Part shown: positions 8,816 through 18,712 of the stretch, piece by piece
How positions within the stretch are numbered: the stretch's first letter is position 1
Layout: each line of letters opens with the position of its first letter
Assembly: GCF_014196115.1 (NCBI RefSeq)
Contig: NZ_JACIDB010000001.1
Span: 372,001 to 436,000 of the forward strand
Direction of reading: 5' to 3'
Length of the DNA stretch: 64,000 bases
Source of the DNA: Sphingomonas aquatilis
Lineage (GTDB): Bacteria > Pseudomonadota > Alphaproteobacteria > Sphingomonadales > Sphingomonadaceae
Position numbers and translations under genes: made by a program
Notes under the pieces: generated by a model
What the model was told of the DNA's origin: nothing
Database searches by the model: none
The model's input: the letters and a program-made list of their open reading frames with translations, nothing else

Positions 8816-10012
8816 GTGACCATTACGCCGCTCATGCCCGTTTACCCACGGTGCGGGGTGCGTCCGGTCCGAGGGGAGGGGTGCTATCTGATCTCCGAAA
8901 ATGGGGATCGCTATCTGGATATGGCGGCGGGGATCGCGGTCAATGCGCTGGGGCATGGCCACCCGCATCTGGTGAAGGCGATCGCCGAGCAGGCGGCGAC
9001 GCTGATGCATGTCAGCAACCTTTACGGCAGCCCCCAGGGCGAGGCGCTGGCGGAGCGGATCGTCGCGCACAGTTTTGCCGATACGGTGTTCTTCACCAAT
9101 TCGGGCACCGAAGCCGTCGAGTGCGCAATCAAGACCGCGCGGCGCTATCACTTCGCCAACGGCAATCCGCAGCGGCACACGATCATCACCTTCAACAACG
9201 CCTTCCACGGGCGGACGATGGGGGCGATTTCGGCGACCAATCAGCCCAAGATGCGCGACGGGTTCGAGCCGCTGCTGCCCGGTTTCGCCTATGCGCCATT
9301 CAACGACCTGGAGGCGGCGCTCGCGCTGGTCGACGAGAACACCGCCGGCTTCATGGTCGAAACGATCCAGGGTGAGGGCGGCGTGTCGGTGAGCACGCCT
9401 GAGTTCATTCAAGGCCTGCGCAAGGCGTGCGACGAACACGGACTGCTGCTGATCCTGGACGAGGTGCAATGCGGCTATGGTCGTACCGGCAAGATGTGGG
9501 CCTATGAGCATTACGGCATCGAGCCGGACATCATGTCGGTCGCCAAGGGTATCGGCGGCGGCTTCCCGCTCGGCGCGTGCCTCGCCACCGAAGAGGCGGC
9601 GAAGGGCATGGTGATCGGCACGCATGGATCGACCTATGGCGGCAACCCGCTCGCCGTGGCGGCGGGGCAGGCGGTGCTCGACGTGATGCTGGAGGAGGGC
9701 TTCCTCGAGAACGTCACGACGATGGGCGAGCGGCTGCGCGGTGCGCTGGAGCAGATGATACCCAACCACGACCACGTCTTCGAAGGCGTGCGCGGCAAGG
9801 GGCTGATGCTGGGCCTGAAGCTGAAGGCTGGGCTCGAGCCGCGCGAGTTCGTCGCGCATGCGCGCGACAATCACAATCTGCTGCTGGTCGCGGCGGGCGA
9901 GAATGTCGTGCGCATGCTGCCGCCGCTGGTGATTGAGGATGCGCATATCGCCGAGTGCATCGACAAGCTCAGTGCGGCGGCGCGCGTGTTCGCACCGGCG
10001 AGCGACGATTGA
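8816..10012 (+). CDS. argD: Acetylornithine/succinyldiaminopimelate aminotransferase (ArgD)
   Basis: ArgD is a class III PLP aminotransferase that converts N-acetylglutamate semialdehyde to N-acetylornithine in arginine synthesis, and often also serves lysine synthesis. Conserved features include '[18 protein letters not shown]', '[12 protein letters not shown]', 'HGRTMGAI', '[11 protein letters not shown]' (Asp contacting the PLP ring nitrogen) and '[13 protein letters not shown]' with the Schiff-base Lys at residue 244. The length of 398 aa is normal. The start is a GTG preceded by AGAGGAGA at good spacing; an ATG six codons later has no such site. argF follows on the same strand after 146 bp, consistent with an arg operon interrupted by a palindromic element. 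Confidence 0.95.
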   Translation: MTITPLMPVYPRCGVRPVRGEGCYLISENGDRYLDMAAGIAVNALGHGHPHLVKAIAEQAATLMHVSNLYGSPQGEALAERIVAHSFADTVFFTNSGTEAVECAIKTARRYHFANGNPQRHTIITFNNAFHGRTMGAISATNQPKMRDGFEPLLPGFAYAPFNDLEAALALVDENTAGFMVETIQGEGGVSVSTPEFIQGLRKACDEHGLLLILDEVQCGYGRTGKMWAYEHYGIEPDIMSVAKGIGGGFPLGACLATEEAAKGMVIGTHGSTYGGNPLAVAAGQAVLDVMLEEGFLENVTTMGERLRGALEQMIPNHDHVFEGVRGKGLMLGLKLKAGLEPREFVAHARDNHNLLLVAAGENVVRMLPPLVIEDAHIAECIDKLSAAARVFAPASDD

Positions 10013-10018
10013 TGATTT

Positions 10019-10150
10019 CTCCCCCGTCAGGGGGAGGTGGCACCGCGCATGCGGTGACGGAGGGGGAGGACGGCGGGGGCTGCGTTTGGGGAAGCGCCCC
10101 CTCCACCACGGCCTGTCGGCCGCGGTCCCCCTCCCCCGCTGCGCGAGGGA
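10019..10150. repeat. Palindromic element between argD and argF
   Basis: The left arm is rich in CCCCCGTCAGGGGGAGGTGG and the right arm contains the inverse theme (CCCCCTCCACCACGG, then GGTCCCCCTCCCCC). It fills nearly the whole argD-argF gap, so an argDF transcript would contain a large GC-rich fold. No second copy was seen in this window. Confidence 0.7.
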
Positions 10151-10158
10151 GGACTAAA

Positions 10159-11076
<918 letters not shown>

Positions 11077-11174
11077 AGTCTGTGGGGGCGGTTCCGCCGC
11101 GCGCCGTGCCGCCCCGCACCTCGACAAAACGGCTCCCGAGGCGCACGATGTGCCTCAAGTAACGGAGCCTATTC

Positions 11175-12389
11175 ATGTCCCTAGACGAGACGTTTGCCAC
11201 CGACTGGGCCGCTGCGGGCGAAGCGGGGCTGGACGATACGATCGCATTGCGCCGCGCGATCCATGCCGAGCCGGAGGTCGGGCTGCACTGCCCGCTGACC
11301 ACCGCGAAGATCAAGGCGGCGCTCGCCGGTCTGCCGCTGGACATCCACGACAGCACGTCCACCACCGGCTTCATCGCCATCCTGAAGGGGCAGGCGGGCG
11401 ATAACGGCCGCACCGTGCTGCTGCGCGGCGATATGGACGCGCTGCCGATGCAGGAGGAGACGGGGCTGCCCTTCGCCAGCACGATCCCCGGCCGCATGCA
11501 CGCCTGCGGGCACGATTCGCACACCGCGATGCTGGTCGGCGCGGCCAAGGCTTTGTGCGCGCGCCGCGAGAGCCTGCCGGGCACGATCGTCTTCATGTTC
11601 CAGCCGGGCGAGGAGGGCTATCACGGCGCCCGCTTCATGATCGACGACGGGCTGCTCGCCATCGCCAAGCCCGATGCGGCGTTCGCGCTGCACATCACGC
11701 CCAATGCGCCAGCGGGCGTGGTCGTGACGCGCGGCGGGCCGATCATGGCGTCGGCGGACACGATCCACGCGACGATTCGTGGTGCCGGTGGCCATGCGGC
11801 GATGCCGCACGATTGCATCGATCCGATCCCCGTCGCCTGCGAGATCGTCACCGCGCTCCAGACCTTCATCGCGCGACGTATTCCCGTCACCGATCCGGCG
11901 GTGCTGTCGGTGACGAAGATCGAGGCCGGATCGGCGCACAATATCGTGCCGGGCGAGGTGACGATGCTCGGTACGCTGCGCACCCTGTCGGAAGGCACGC
12001 GGGCGACGATGCAGGCGGCGTTCCAGCGCATTGCGGAGCATATCGCCGCCGCACATGGCGCGACCGCGGAAACGCGGATCGAGGCGGGCTATCCAGTGAC
12101 GGTCAACGACCCGCGCGGTGCGGCGCTGATCGAGGGCGTGGCGGGTACGCTCGGCCAGCCGTTCGCGGCGATGCCGCAGCCGATGATGGGCGCGGAGGAC
12201 TTTTCGTACGTGCTGCGCGAGACGCCCGGCGCCTTCGCCTTCATCGGCGTTGCGCCGGTGGGCAGCGACCCCGCGACCAATCCGCCGCTGCACAATACGC
12301 GGATGACGATCGAGGAATCGGTGATGGCGAAGGGCGTGGCGATGCACTGTGCGATCGCGACGCGGTTCTTGGAGAATGGGTTCGATTGA
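11175..12389 (+). CDS. M20 family metallo-amidohydrolase (N-acyl amino acid or hippurate hydrolase type)
   Basis: The 404-residue protein matches the M20D amidohydrolases, which remove acyl groups from N-acyl amino acids. The metal-binding signatures are present: 'LLRGDMDALPM', 'HACGHDSHTAML' and 'QPGEEGYHGARFMID', where the EE pair supplies the catalytic glutamate and a ligand, and 'MMGAEDFSYVL' near the C-terminus. The lid domain has the usual 'GGHAAMPH'. No signal peptide is visible, so it should be cytoplasmic. It follows argF by 98 bp with its own ribosome binding site (CGGAG). A role in deacylating an arginine-pathway intermediate is possible but only suggested by position. Confidence 0.9.
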   Translation: MSLDETFATDWAAAGEAGLDDTIALRRAIHAEPEVGLHCPLTTAKIKAALAGLPLDIHDSTSTTGFIAILKGQAGDNGRTVLLRGDMDALPMQEETGLPFASTIPGRMHACGHDSHTAMLVGAAKALCARRESLPGTIVFMFQPGEEGYHGARFMIDDGLLAIAKPDAAFALHITPNAPAGVVVTRGGPIMASADTIHATIRGAGGHAAMPHDCIDPIPVACEIVTALQTFIARRIPVTDPAVLSVTKIEAGSAHNIVPGEVTMLGTLRTLSEGTRATMQAAFQRIAEHIAAAHGATAETRIEAGYPVTVNDPRGAALIEGVAGTLGQPFAAMPQPMMGAEDFSYVLRETPGAFAFIGVAPVGSDPATNPPLHNTRMTIEESVMAKGVAMHCAIATRFLENGFD

Positions 12390-12415
12390 GGGCAGGCAGG
12401 CTCTTAGCCTTTACC

Positions 12416-12495
12416 CGTCACCCCGGCCGAAGAGCCGGGGTCCCGCTTCTGTCCGGCCGTGGTGAAAAGCGGGACCCCGGGTCGAGCCCGGGGTG
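12416..12495. repeat. Palindromic element, family E
   Basis: The arms contain GTCACCCCGGCCGAAGAGCC with GGGTCCCGCTT, and the inverse AAGCGGGACCCCGGG with CCCGGGGTG. It lies between two convergent genes, where it may serve as a bidirectional 3' end. Confidence 0.75.
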
Positions 12496-12525
12496 CCGCG
12501 GTGGGGGTGGCCACCCCTTACGCGA

Positions 12526-13500
12526 TCACTTCTTGATGAGGCCGATCTCGACCAGCCGCTCGTGCAGGTAATCGTGCGCGGTGATCGGCGTGGGGTAACG
12601 GTTCGGCCGGTCCGCGGTGATCGTCTGCGGTAGCGTCTCGATCAGGAAATCGGGCGCGGGGTGCAGGAAGAAGGGCATCGAATAGCGCGAATGGCCACGG
12701 CGTTCGACCGGCGGGTTGACGACGCGGTGCGTGGTCGACGGCAGGACGTGGTTGGTCAGGCGCTGCAGCATGTCGCCGACGTTGACGACCATCGCGCCTT
12801 CGGGCGGCTTGATCGCCAGCCAGTCCCCGGTGTTCTTGTCGAGCAGTTCGAGGCCCGCTTCCTCGGCGCCGAGCAGCAGGGTGATGAGGTTGATGTCCTC
12901 ATGCGCGCCGGCGCGCACGCCCTCCGCATCGGCGGGGATGGGGGGATAGTGGAGCAGGCGCAACACGCTGTTGCCGTCCTTCACCGCCGGATCGAACCAG
13001 TCGGGGGCAAGGCCCAGATGGCGCGCGATCGCGGAGAGCAATTTGTCGCCCGCACGATCGAAGGCGGTGAACAGTTCGAGGAACGTGTCCTTGAACCCCT
13101 CAGGCCGCGCCGGCCAGATGTTGGGCGCCATGCTGTCGGCGTAGCGATGCCCCGCCGGCAGGTCGCGACCGATGTGCCAGAATTCCTTGAGGTCGACGTG
13201 CTTGGCGTCCTTGGCGATCTCCGTCTTGAACGGGGTGTAGCCGCGCGCGCCGCCACCGCCCGCGACGAAATAGTCGCGCTTTTCCGCCTCGGGCAGCGCG
13301 AACAACGCCTCGGTTTCGGACCAGGCACGGTCGATCAGGTCCTGCGGGATGCCGTGGTCGGCGACGATCGCGAAGCCGAATCGTTCGAACGATTCGCCGA
13401 AGGCCTTGGCGAAGCCGTCGGGGTCGCGCGCCTGGTCGGCGAGGCTGAGCGTCGGAACCTGTGCGTCCAGCGCGGTTGGGGTGTCGAGCATAAGGGCCAT
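12526..13500 (-). CDS. 2OG-Fe(II) dioxygenase, isopenicillin N synthase-like
   Basis: The 324-residue protein has the IPNS-like architecture: an N-terminal DIOX_N region ('VPTLSLADQARDPDGFAKAF', 'FGFAIVADHGIP') and a C-terminal double-stranded beta-helix. The iron facial triad is visible as His200-x-Asp202 in 'AHEDINLITLLLG' and His258 in 'STTHRVVNP'. The 2-oxoglutarate-binding R-x-S motif is at 272-274 ('RYS'). These enzymes hydroxylate, desaturate or cyclise small molecules; in proteobacteria most lack an assigned substrate. No biosynthetic cluster surrounds it. The start was taken at 'MALMLDTP'; a second ATG three codons later is equally possible, and neither has a strong Shine-Dalgarno sequence. 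Confidence 0.9.
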   Translation of the reverse strand: MALMLDTPTALDAQVPTLSLADQARDPDGFAKAFGESFERFGFAIVADHGIPQDLIDRAWSETEALFALPEAEKRDYFVAGGGGARGYTPFKTEIAKDAKHVDLKEFWHIGRDLPAGHRYADSMAPNIWPARPEGFKDTFLELFTAFDRAGDKLLSAIARHLGLAPDWFDPAVKDGNSVLRLLHYPPIPADAEGVRAGAHEDINLITLLLGAEEAGLELLDKNTGDWLAIKPPEGAMVVNVGDMLQRLTNHVLPSTTHRVVNPPVERRGHSRYSMPFFLHPAPDFLIETLPQTITADRPNRYPTPITAHDYLHERLVEIGLIKK

Positions 13501-13815
13501 CCGTTTGATCAGGCGAGCGATATAGGACGCCGCGCCGACCGCGTCACGCCCGCATGTCACGCGCCTGTCATGGTGCGAACGACCGGGGATCGACGGCGAT
13601 CGCACGGTCATGATGAACGGCCGCGTAACCTCATATCATCGGCTCGGCGCGCGCGTCAGCCGGTTGATCGCGGGAGCCATGTCCTATGGGTTGTGGATGC
13701 GCATCGATTGCAGGCAGAGACTGCGCGTCTGGGGCGCGGTGGGGCTGCGAATCACGACGATTGGATTACGGCCGGACCCGGTCCCCCGGGTTGCGGCGCA
13801 TCGCACTGGGGTCTG
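13501..13815. other. Intergenic region, divergent promoters
   Basis: This 315-bp gap separates two divergently transcribed genes. A 68-codon frame on the plus strand (13610-13816) is open but has no family resemblance, and its end overlaps the start of the next gene. I see no repeat or RNA gene here. Confidence 0.5.
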
Positions 13816-14973
13816 ATGAACAGCTTCGTTTCCATGAGCGCTCGACTCGGTAACCGCATCCGTTCGCTTTTCGTCGCACGCGACGTCCTGTTTCACGATG
13901 GCAACGCGCTGCGCCGCGTCAGCCTGACCGGCCGTCGTCAGGCGACGCTCGCCGCAGCAGCGACGCTGACTTTGGGGTTTTCGGGCTATGGCGCGGCACA
14001 GGCGGCGCAGCTGGTCGTCGCCCCCGCGCATGATACGCGCGTTGCGGGCATGGAGCACCGGCTCGACGCGATGCAGGCCCGCGTGTCGCACATCCGTGAC
14101 GTCGCCCGCCTCCATGCCGAGCGGATCGAGCAGCGCCAGGCGCTGATCACCGCGGCGCTGACCGGCAAGGGCGACGAGGCCGAACTGGCGCTCGCGACGC
14201 TCGCGATCGATCCCACCGCCGATCGCCTCGCCGCCGATGTCGTCAAGCCGCTGGTGAAGGTGGAAGGGCGCCAGGCCCAGCTCGCCGACGCGGCGCAGAA
14301 GGTGGTGGACCAGCGCCTCGCCAAGGCGAATGCGACGCTGAAGACGCTCGGTGTCGCCAGCCGCGTGAACGCCAAGGCGATGGGCGGCCCGATGCTGGAG
14401 GCCAATGGCGCGGAGGCGCAGGCGGACCTGAAGGCCGATGCGCAGTTCCGCACGCTGTTCCAGAGCTGGAAGAAGCTCGACACGCTGCAGCAGGGGGCGA
14501 TCGCCATTCCGTCGGTGCAGCCGGTGCAGCACCTGCAGTTCACCAGCAACTTCGGCATCCGCTCCGACCCGTTCCGCGGCACCGCGGCGATGCATGCGGG
14601 CGTCGACATCCCCGGTCCGGTCGGCACGCCGATCTATGCCACCGCCGATGGTATCGTCGATCATGCCGGCCGCCAGGGCGGTTACGGCAATCTGGTCGAG
14701 ATCAACCACGGCAAGGGCATCGCGACCCGCTATGGCCATCTGTCGAAGATCCTCGTCGCCGATGGCGCGCGCGTGACGCGCGGCCAGCTGATCGCGCTGA
14801 TGGGGTCGACCGGCCGCTCGACTGGCCCGCACCTGCATTATGAAGTCCGTATCGACGGCCATGCGGTGAACCCGGTGCCGTTCCTGACCACCGCCGATTA
14901 CCTGCTCGCCGCGCAGGACCGTGCGGTCCATGCGATCCCGGTGTCGACCGACGGTCCTGCCGCGCAGGATTAA
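13816..14973 (+). CDS. M23 family metallopeptidase (LytM/peptidoglycan endopeptidase)
   Basis: The 385-residue protein has an N-terminal basic segment and one hydrophobic stretch at about residues 43-62 ('TLAAAATLTLGFSGYGAAQA'), so it is secreted or anchored facing the periplasm. A coiled region rich in Ala, Lys and Glu (about 75-200) follows. The C-terminal LytM domain is complete: zinc ligands His260 and Asp264 in 'HAGVDIPGP', and 'HLHYEV' with His339 and His341. The core 'GYGNLVEINHGKGIATRYGHL' is characteristic. It should cleave peptide crosslinks in peptidoglycan or act as an amidase activator if catalytic residues were lost, which they are not. An ATG at 13816 is preceded by GGGGT. Confidence 0.92.
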   Translation: MNSFVSMSARLGNRIRSLFVARDVLFHDGNALRRVSLTGRRQATLAAAATLTLGFSGYGAAQAAQLVVAPAHDTRVAGMEHRLDAMQARVSHIRDVARLHAERIEQRQALITAALTGKGDEAELALATLAIDPTADRLAADVVKPLVKVEGRQAQLADAAQKVVDQRLAKANATLKTLGVASRVNAKAMGGPMLEANGAEAQADLKADAQFRTLFQSWKKLDTLQQGAIAIPSVQPVQHLQFTSNFGIRSDPFRGTAAMHAGVDIPGPVGTPIYATADGIVDHAGRQGGYGNLVEINHGKGIATRYGHLSKILVADGARVTRGQLIALMGSTGRSTGPHLHYEVRIDGHAVNPVPFLTTADYLLAAQDRAVHAIPVSTDGPAAQD

Positions 14974-15006
14974 AGGTTTCTGAGGGCGCCGCCGTCCCTC
15001 CCACGG

Positions 15007-15100
15007 CGTCATCCCCGCGCAGGCGGGGATCCAGACGCGCTACCGCCAGCGGGATTCAGCAGCGTCGTGGTTATGGATTCCCGCCTGCGCGGGAATGACG
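15007..15100. repeat. Dispersed palindromic element, family A (copy 1)
   Basis: The left arm is CGTCATCCCCGCGCAGGCGG and the right arm carries the near-perfect inverse ending CGCGGGAATGACG. Related copies are at 43280-43376, 48984-49079 and 53996-54091. Confidence 0.88.
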
Positions 15101-15226
15101 GATGTACGGGGTAGATTAGCCCACGAGACACCCGTGTCCGTGAATCCCGTCCCTCGCACGGATGATGCCGCAGGGACGACGGGCTAACCGGTTGCCCCAC
15201 TCGCCCGCCGCGCCTATCTCGGCGGC

Positions 15227-15559
15227 ATGACCCAGCCCGACATCGCCCTCACCCCCGCTGCCGCCGCGCGCGTCGCGGCGATTGCGGGCAAGCAGAACAA
15301 GCCTGCCATCCTGCGCCTGTCGGTCGATGGCGGCGGCTGTTCGGGGTTCCAGTACAAGTTCGGATTCGCCGACGCGCCCGAGGGGGACGACACGATTGCG
15401 GAGACGGATGGCGTCCGTCTGGTCGTCGACAGCATCAGCCTTGACCTCGTGCGCGGCTGTCAGGTCGATTACGTCGAATCGCTGGGCGGTGCGGCGTTCC
15501 GCGTCGACAATCCCAATGCGGCGTCGGGTTGCGGCTGCGGCTCCAGCTTCGCGGTCTGA
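15227..15559 (+). CDS. erpA: A-type iron-sulfur carrier/insertion protein (ErpA/IscA family)
   Basis: At 110 aa this is a typical A-type carrier that receives Fe-S clusters from the assembly scaffold and hands them to apo-enzymes. The three ligand cysteines are present: Cys38 in 'GGGCSGFQY', and Cys102 and Cys104 in 'ASGCGCGSSF'. The fold signature 'LRLSVDGGGCSGF' and 'YVESLGGAAFRVDNP' match ErpA more closely than SufA, though the exact subfamily is inferred. xth follows immediately, one base after the stop. Confidence 0.9.
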   Translation: MTQPDIALTPAAAARVAAIAGKQNKPAILRLSVDGGGCSGFQYKFGFADAPEGDDTIAETDGVRLVVDSISLDLVRGCQVDYVESLGGAAFRVDNPNAASGCGCGSSFAV

Positions 15560-15560
15560 G

Positions 15561-16334
15561 GTGGTGAAGCTCGTCACCTATAACGTCAACGGCATCAAGG
15601 CGCGGTTGCCGCGGCTGATCGAGTATCTGACCGAACAGCAACCCGACGTCGTCTGCTTGCAGGAGCTGAAGACCACCGACGATACCTTCCCGATCGCCGA
15701 TATCGAGGCGGCGGGCTATGGCGCGGTGTGGCATGGGCAGAAGGGGTTCAACGGTGTCGCCGTGCTCGCCAAGGGGCAGACCCCGATCGAAACGCAGCGC
15801 GGCCTCGACGGCGAACCCGAAGACGAGCACAGTCGTTACCTGGAATGCGCGGTCGACGGCCTGATCGTCGCGTCGATCTATCTGCCCAACGGCAATCCGC
15901 AGCCCGGACCCAAGTTCGACTATAAATTGCGCTGGATGGAGCGGCTTGCCAGCCGCGCGCGCGCGCTGCTGGAGGCCGAGGTGCCGACGGTGTTGATGGG
16001 CGATTACAACGTCATCCCCAACGACGACGACACCTTCTCGGTCCGCGCGATGGCGAACGACGCGCTTATGCAGCCCGAAAGCCGCGCCGCCTACCGCCGG
16101 TTGCTGGCGCAGGGGTGGACCGATGCGTTGCGCACGCGCCAGCCCAAGGGCGGGGTGTGGACCTTCTGGGACTATCAGGCCGGAGCCTGGCAGCGCGACG
16201 CGGGATTCCGGATCGATCACCTGCTACTCAGCCCGCAGGCGGCGGACCGGTTGCAGGACGCCGGCGTCGACAAGGACTATCGCGGCCGCGAAAAGGCGAG
16301 CGATCACGCACCCACCTGGGTACGACTGTCGTGA
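15561..16334 (+). CDS. xth: Exodeoxyribonuclease III (XthA)
   Basis: This is an AP endonuclease/3'-5' exonuclease of the EEP superfamily acting in base excision repair. Conserved blocks include 'YNVNGIKARL' (metal-binding Asn), 'QELK' (catalytic Glu), 'YLPNGNPQPGPKFDYKLRWM', 'MGDYNVIP' and the terminal 'SDHAPTWV' with the catalytic Asp-His pair. The 257-aa length is normal. The start is one of two adjacent GTG codons directly after the erpA stop, and the first was chosen. The gene's own stop overlaps the GTG of the next gene, so erpA, xth and the outer-membrane protein gene look like one transcription unit. Confidence 0.94.
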   Translation: MVKLVTYNVNGIKARLPRLIEYLTEQQPDVVCLQELKTTDDTFPIADIEAAGYGAVWHGQKGFNGVAVLAKGQTPIETQRGLDGEPEDEHSRYLECAVDGLIVASIYLPNGNPQPGPKFDYKLRWMERLASRARALLEAEVPTVLMGDYNVIPNDDDTFSVRAMANDALMQPESRAAYRRLLAQGWTDALRTRQPKGGVWTFWDYQAGAWQRDAGFRIDHLLLSPQAADRLQDAGVDKDYRGREKASDHAPTWVRLS

Positions 16335-17125
16335 GGCGCAGCGCGGCGGCGCTGCTCGCGCTCGCCGCCGCGACGCCGGCCGCGGCGCAGGAACGGGAGT
16401 TCTGTCCGGAGCGACCGGGCCTCGAAACACAGGCCTGCATCGTCGATCGCGGGCGCGTGACCATCGAAATGAGCCTGGTCGACTGGACACGCGATCGGCA
16501 GAGCGACAGCGTGACCGATACGATCCTGGTCGGCGACACCCTGGTCCGCGTCGGCGTGACCGATCGGCTGGAGGTGCGCGCAGGCTGGCAGCCGTTCGGC
16601 TATGAGCGGACGCGCGATGCCGCGACCGGCGATATCGACCGGGCGAATCGCGTCGGTGACGCGGTGATCGGGCTGAAGGCGTCGCTGCTGCATCCCGACG
16701 GCAAGGGCCTGTCGATCGCGATCCTGCCATCGGTGACGCTACCGGTCGGGCGGCAGCCGATCGGCGCCGGCCGCGCGCAGCCGAGCCTGCTGCTGCCGCT
16801 GTCGTACGACGTGTCCGACACGGTCGAGATCGCCATTACACCGGCGATCCGGGCATTGGCGAACGAGGACGCGGGCGGCCAGCACGTGCGCTATGGCGCT
16901 GCGGCGGGCGTGACGGTGAAGCTCAGCGAGGCGGTGTTGGTCGGCGCGGATGCGTCGCTCGCGCGCGATCAGGACCCGCGCGATCACACGACCCGCGCAC
17001 GCGCCGCGATGACGCTGGCGTGGCAGCCGAAGGACGATTGGCAGCTCGACACGTCGGCGATTGCCGGGCTCAATCGCGACACGCCGGACGTGCAGCTGAT
17101 CGCGGGCGTGGCGCGGCGGTTTTAA
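16331..17125 (+). CDS. Outer-membrane protein, MetA-pathway phenol degradation-like
   Basis: The 264-residue protein has a signal peptide ('LLALAAATPAAAQ') and a mature sequence of alternating beta-strands. 'VGVTDRLEVRAGWQPFGY', 'RVGDAVIGLKASLL' and 'LSIAILPSVTLPVG' are typical of the Phenol_MetA_deg-like outer-membrane family, whose members are thought to form channels of unknown selectivity. It ends in phenylalanine ('IAGVARRF'), as BAM substrates do. An N-terminal Cys pair ('EFCPERPGLETQACI') may form a disulfide. The GTG start overlaps the xth stop (GTGA). Confidence 0.75.
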   Translation: MRRSAAALLALAAATPAAAQEREFCPERPGLETQACIVDRGRVTIEMSLVDWTRDRQSDSVTDTILVGDTLVRVGVTDRLEVRAGWQPFGYERTRDAATGDIDRANRVGDAVIGLKASLLHPDGKGLSIAILPSVTLPVGRQPIGAGRAQPSLLLPLSYDVSDTVEIAITPAIRALANEDAGGQHVRYGAAAGVTVKLSEAVLVGADASLARDQDPRDHTTRARAAMTLAWQPKDDWQLDTSAIAGLNRDTPDVQLIAGVARRF

Positions 17126-17140
17126 CCGCTTTACTCTTCC

Positions 17141-17234
17141 ACCTCCGTTCGCCCTGAGCCTGTCGAAGGGCGGGTGCCTCAGGCGTGACGCACGTGGAAG
17201 CCCGCCCTTCGACAGGCTCAGGGCGAACGGAGGT
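17141..17234. repeat. Dispersed palindromic element, family C (copy 2, perfect arms)
   Basis: Two arms of about 34 bp are perfect inverse copies (ACCTCCGTTCGCCCTGAGCC onward) around a 26-bp spacer. The first copy is at 4290-4381. It lies directly after a gene end and before the next promoter. Confidence 0.9.
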
Positions 17235-17320
17235 GTGGAGGCGAAGGGGCTCTTGCCCATACCTACCCACGCCCCGACCAACCGCCTATACCCCGGTCCG
17301 ATAACGACAAAGGGGAAGAT

Positions 17321-18712
17321 ATGAGCCTGTTCCGCCGCAAGACGATCCAGCCACAGCCGCCGGGCCAACAGCTCGCGCGCACGCTGGGCTGGCCGCATCT
17401 GGTGGCGCTGGGCGTCGGCGCGATCGTCGGCACCGGCATCCTGACGCTGATCGGCGTCGGCGCGGATCGGGCGGGGCCGGCGGTGATCCTGTCGTTCGTC
17501 GTCGCCGGAGCGATCTGCGCCTGCGCGGCGCTCTGCTATGCGGAGATGGCGACGATGATCCCCGCGTCGGGGTCGGCCTATACCTATAGCTATGCGGTGC
17601 TGGGCGAGGTGATCGCCTGGGTCGTCGGCTGGAGCCTGATCCTCGAATATTCGCTGGTCGTCTCGACCGTCGCGGTCGGCTGGTCGGGCTATGCCGTCGG
17701 GTTCCTGAAGGGGCTCGGCATCGTCGTGCCCAATGCGCTCGCCAATGGGCCGGGCCTCGGCGGCGTGGTCAACCTGCCGGCGGTGGGGATCATTGCGGTG
17801 GTTGCCGGGCTGCTGATGCTCGGCACGCGGGAAAGCGCGCGGATCAACACCGCGCTGGTCGTGTTGAAGATCGTGACGCTCGCGCTGTTCGTCGCGGTGG
17901 CGCTGCCGCACTTTGACGTGGCCAATCTGCACCCGTTCGCCCCATTCGGCTATGGTAGCCCTGAGCACGCCAACGGCGTGAAATATGGCGTGATGGGCGC
18001 TGCGGCGATCATCTTCTTCGCCTTCTACGGCTTCGACGCCATCTCGACCGCAGCGGAGGAGGCGAAAAACCCCGAGCGCGATCTGGCGATCGGCATTGTC
18101 GGATCGATGATCGCCTGCACCGCCATCTATATGATCGTCGCCGCCGTGGCGGTGGGGGCGCTCAGCTACACGCGCTTCGGCTCCAGCCCGGAACCGCTGG
18201 CGCTGATCCTGCGGGAGATCGATCAGGGCGGTATCGCGACGATCGTTGCGGCGGCGGCGGCGGTCGCGCTGCCGACGGTGCTGCTCGCCTTCCTGTACGG
18301 GCAGAGCCGCATCTTTCTGGTCATGGCGCGCGACGGCTTCCTGCCGCAGAGCCTGGCGAAGGTATCGAAGCGCGGAACGCCGGCGCGCATCACCGCGATG
18401 ACCGCGGTGTTCGTCGCCGCGATCGCCGGTCTGGCGCCGCTCGACGTCATCGCCAGCCTCGCCAATGCGGGGACGTTGTGTGCCTTCGTCGCGGTCGCCG
18501 CCTGCGTGCTGGTGCTGCGCCGCCGCGACCCCGCCGCGCGCCGGCCGTTCCGCACGCCGCTCGCCTGGGTCGTCGCGCCGCTCGCGATCCTCGGCTGCTG
18601 CTATCTGTTCACCAGCCTGCAGGTGGTGACGCAGATCGCCTTCCTCGGCTGGAACGCCTTCGGCCTGCTCGTCTATTTCCTCTATGCGCGCGGTCGGGCG
18701 CAGATCGCGTGA
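17321..18712 (+). CDS. APC-superfamily amino acid permease (cationic amino acid transporter type)
   Basis: The 463-residue inner-membrane protein shows about 12-13 hydrophobic helices. The first helix, 'VALGVGAIVGTGILTLIGVGA', carries the unwound G-x-G substrate-binding motif of APC transporters, and 'FFAFYGFDAISTAAEEAKNPERD' is the conserved helix 6 to loop region of CAT-type permeases. It likely takes up amino acids using the proton gradient. The start has AAGGGGAAG upstream. The stop overlaps the GTG of mtnP, so permease and phosphorylase may be coexpressed. Confidence 0.9.
   Translation: MSLFRRKTIQPQPPGQQLARTLGWPHLVALGVGAIVGTGILTLIGVGADRAGPAVILSFVVAGAICACAALCYAEMATMIPASGSAYTYSYAVLGEVIAWVVGWSLILEYSLVVSTVAVGWSGYAVGFLKGLGIVVPNALANGPGLGGVVNLPAVGIIAVVAGLLMLGTRESARINTALVVLKIVTLALFVAVALPHFDVANLHPFAPFGYGSPEHANGVKYGVMGAAAIIFFAFYGFDAISTAAEEAKNPERDLAIGIVGSMIACTAIYMIVAAVAVGALSYTRFGSSPEPLALILREIDQGGIATIVAAAAAVALPTVLLAFLYGQSRIFLVMARDGFLPQSLAKVSKRGTPARITAMTAVFVAAIAGLAPLDVIASLANAGTLCAFVAVAACVLVLRRRDPAARRPFRTPLAWVVAPLAILGCCYLFTSLQVVTQIAFLGWNAFGLLVYFLYARGRAQIA

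Noticed and set aside
13610..13816. A 68-codon open frame before the M23 gene.
   Set aside because: It shows no family resemblance, has Arg-rich composition, and its end overlaps the M23 start; no convincing ribosome binding site.
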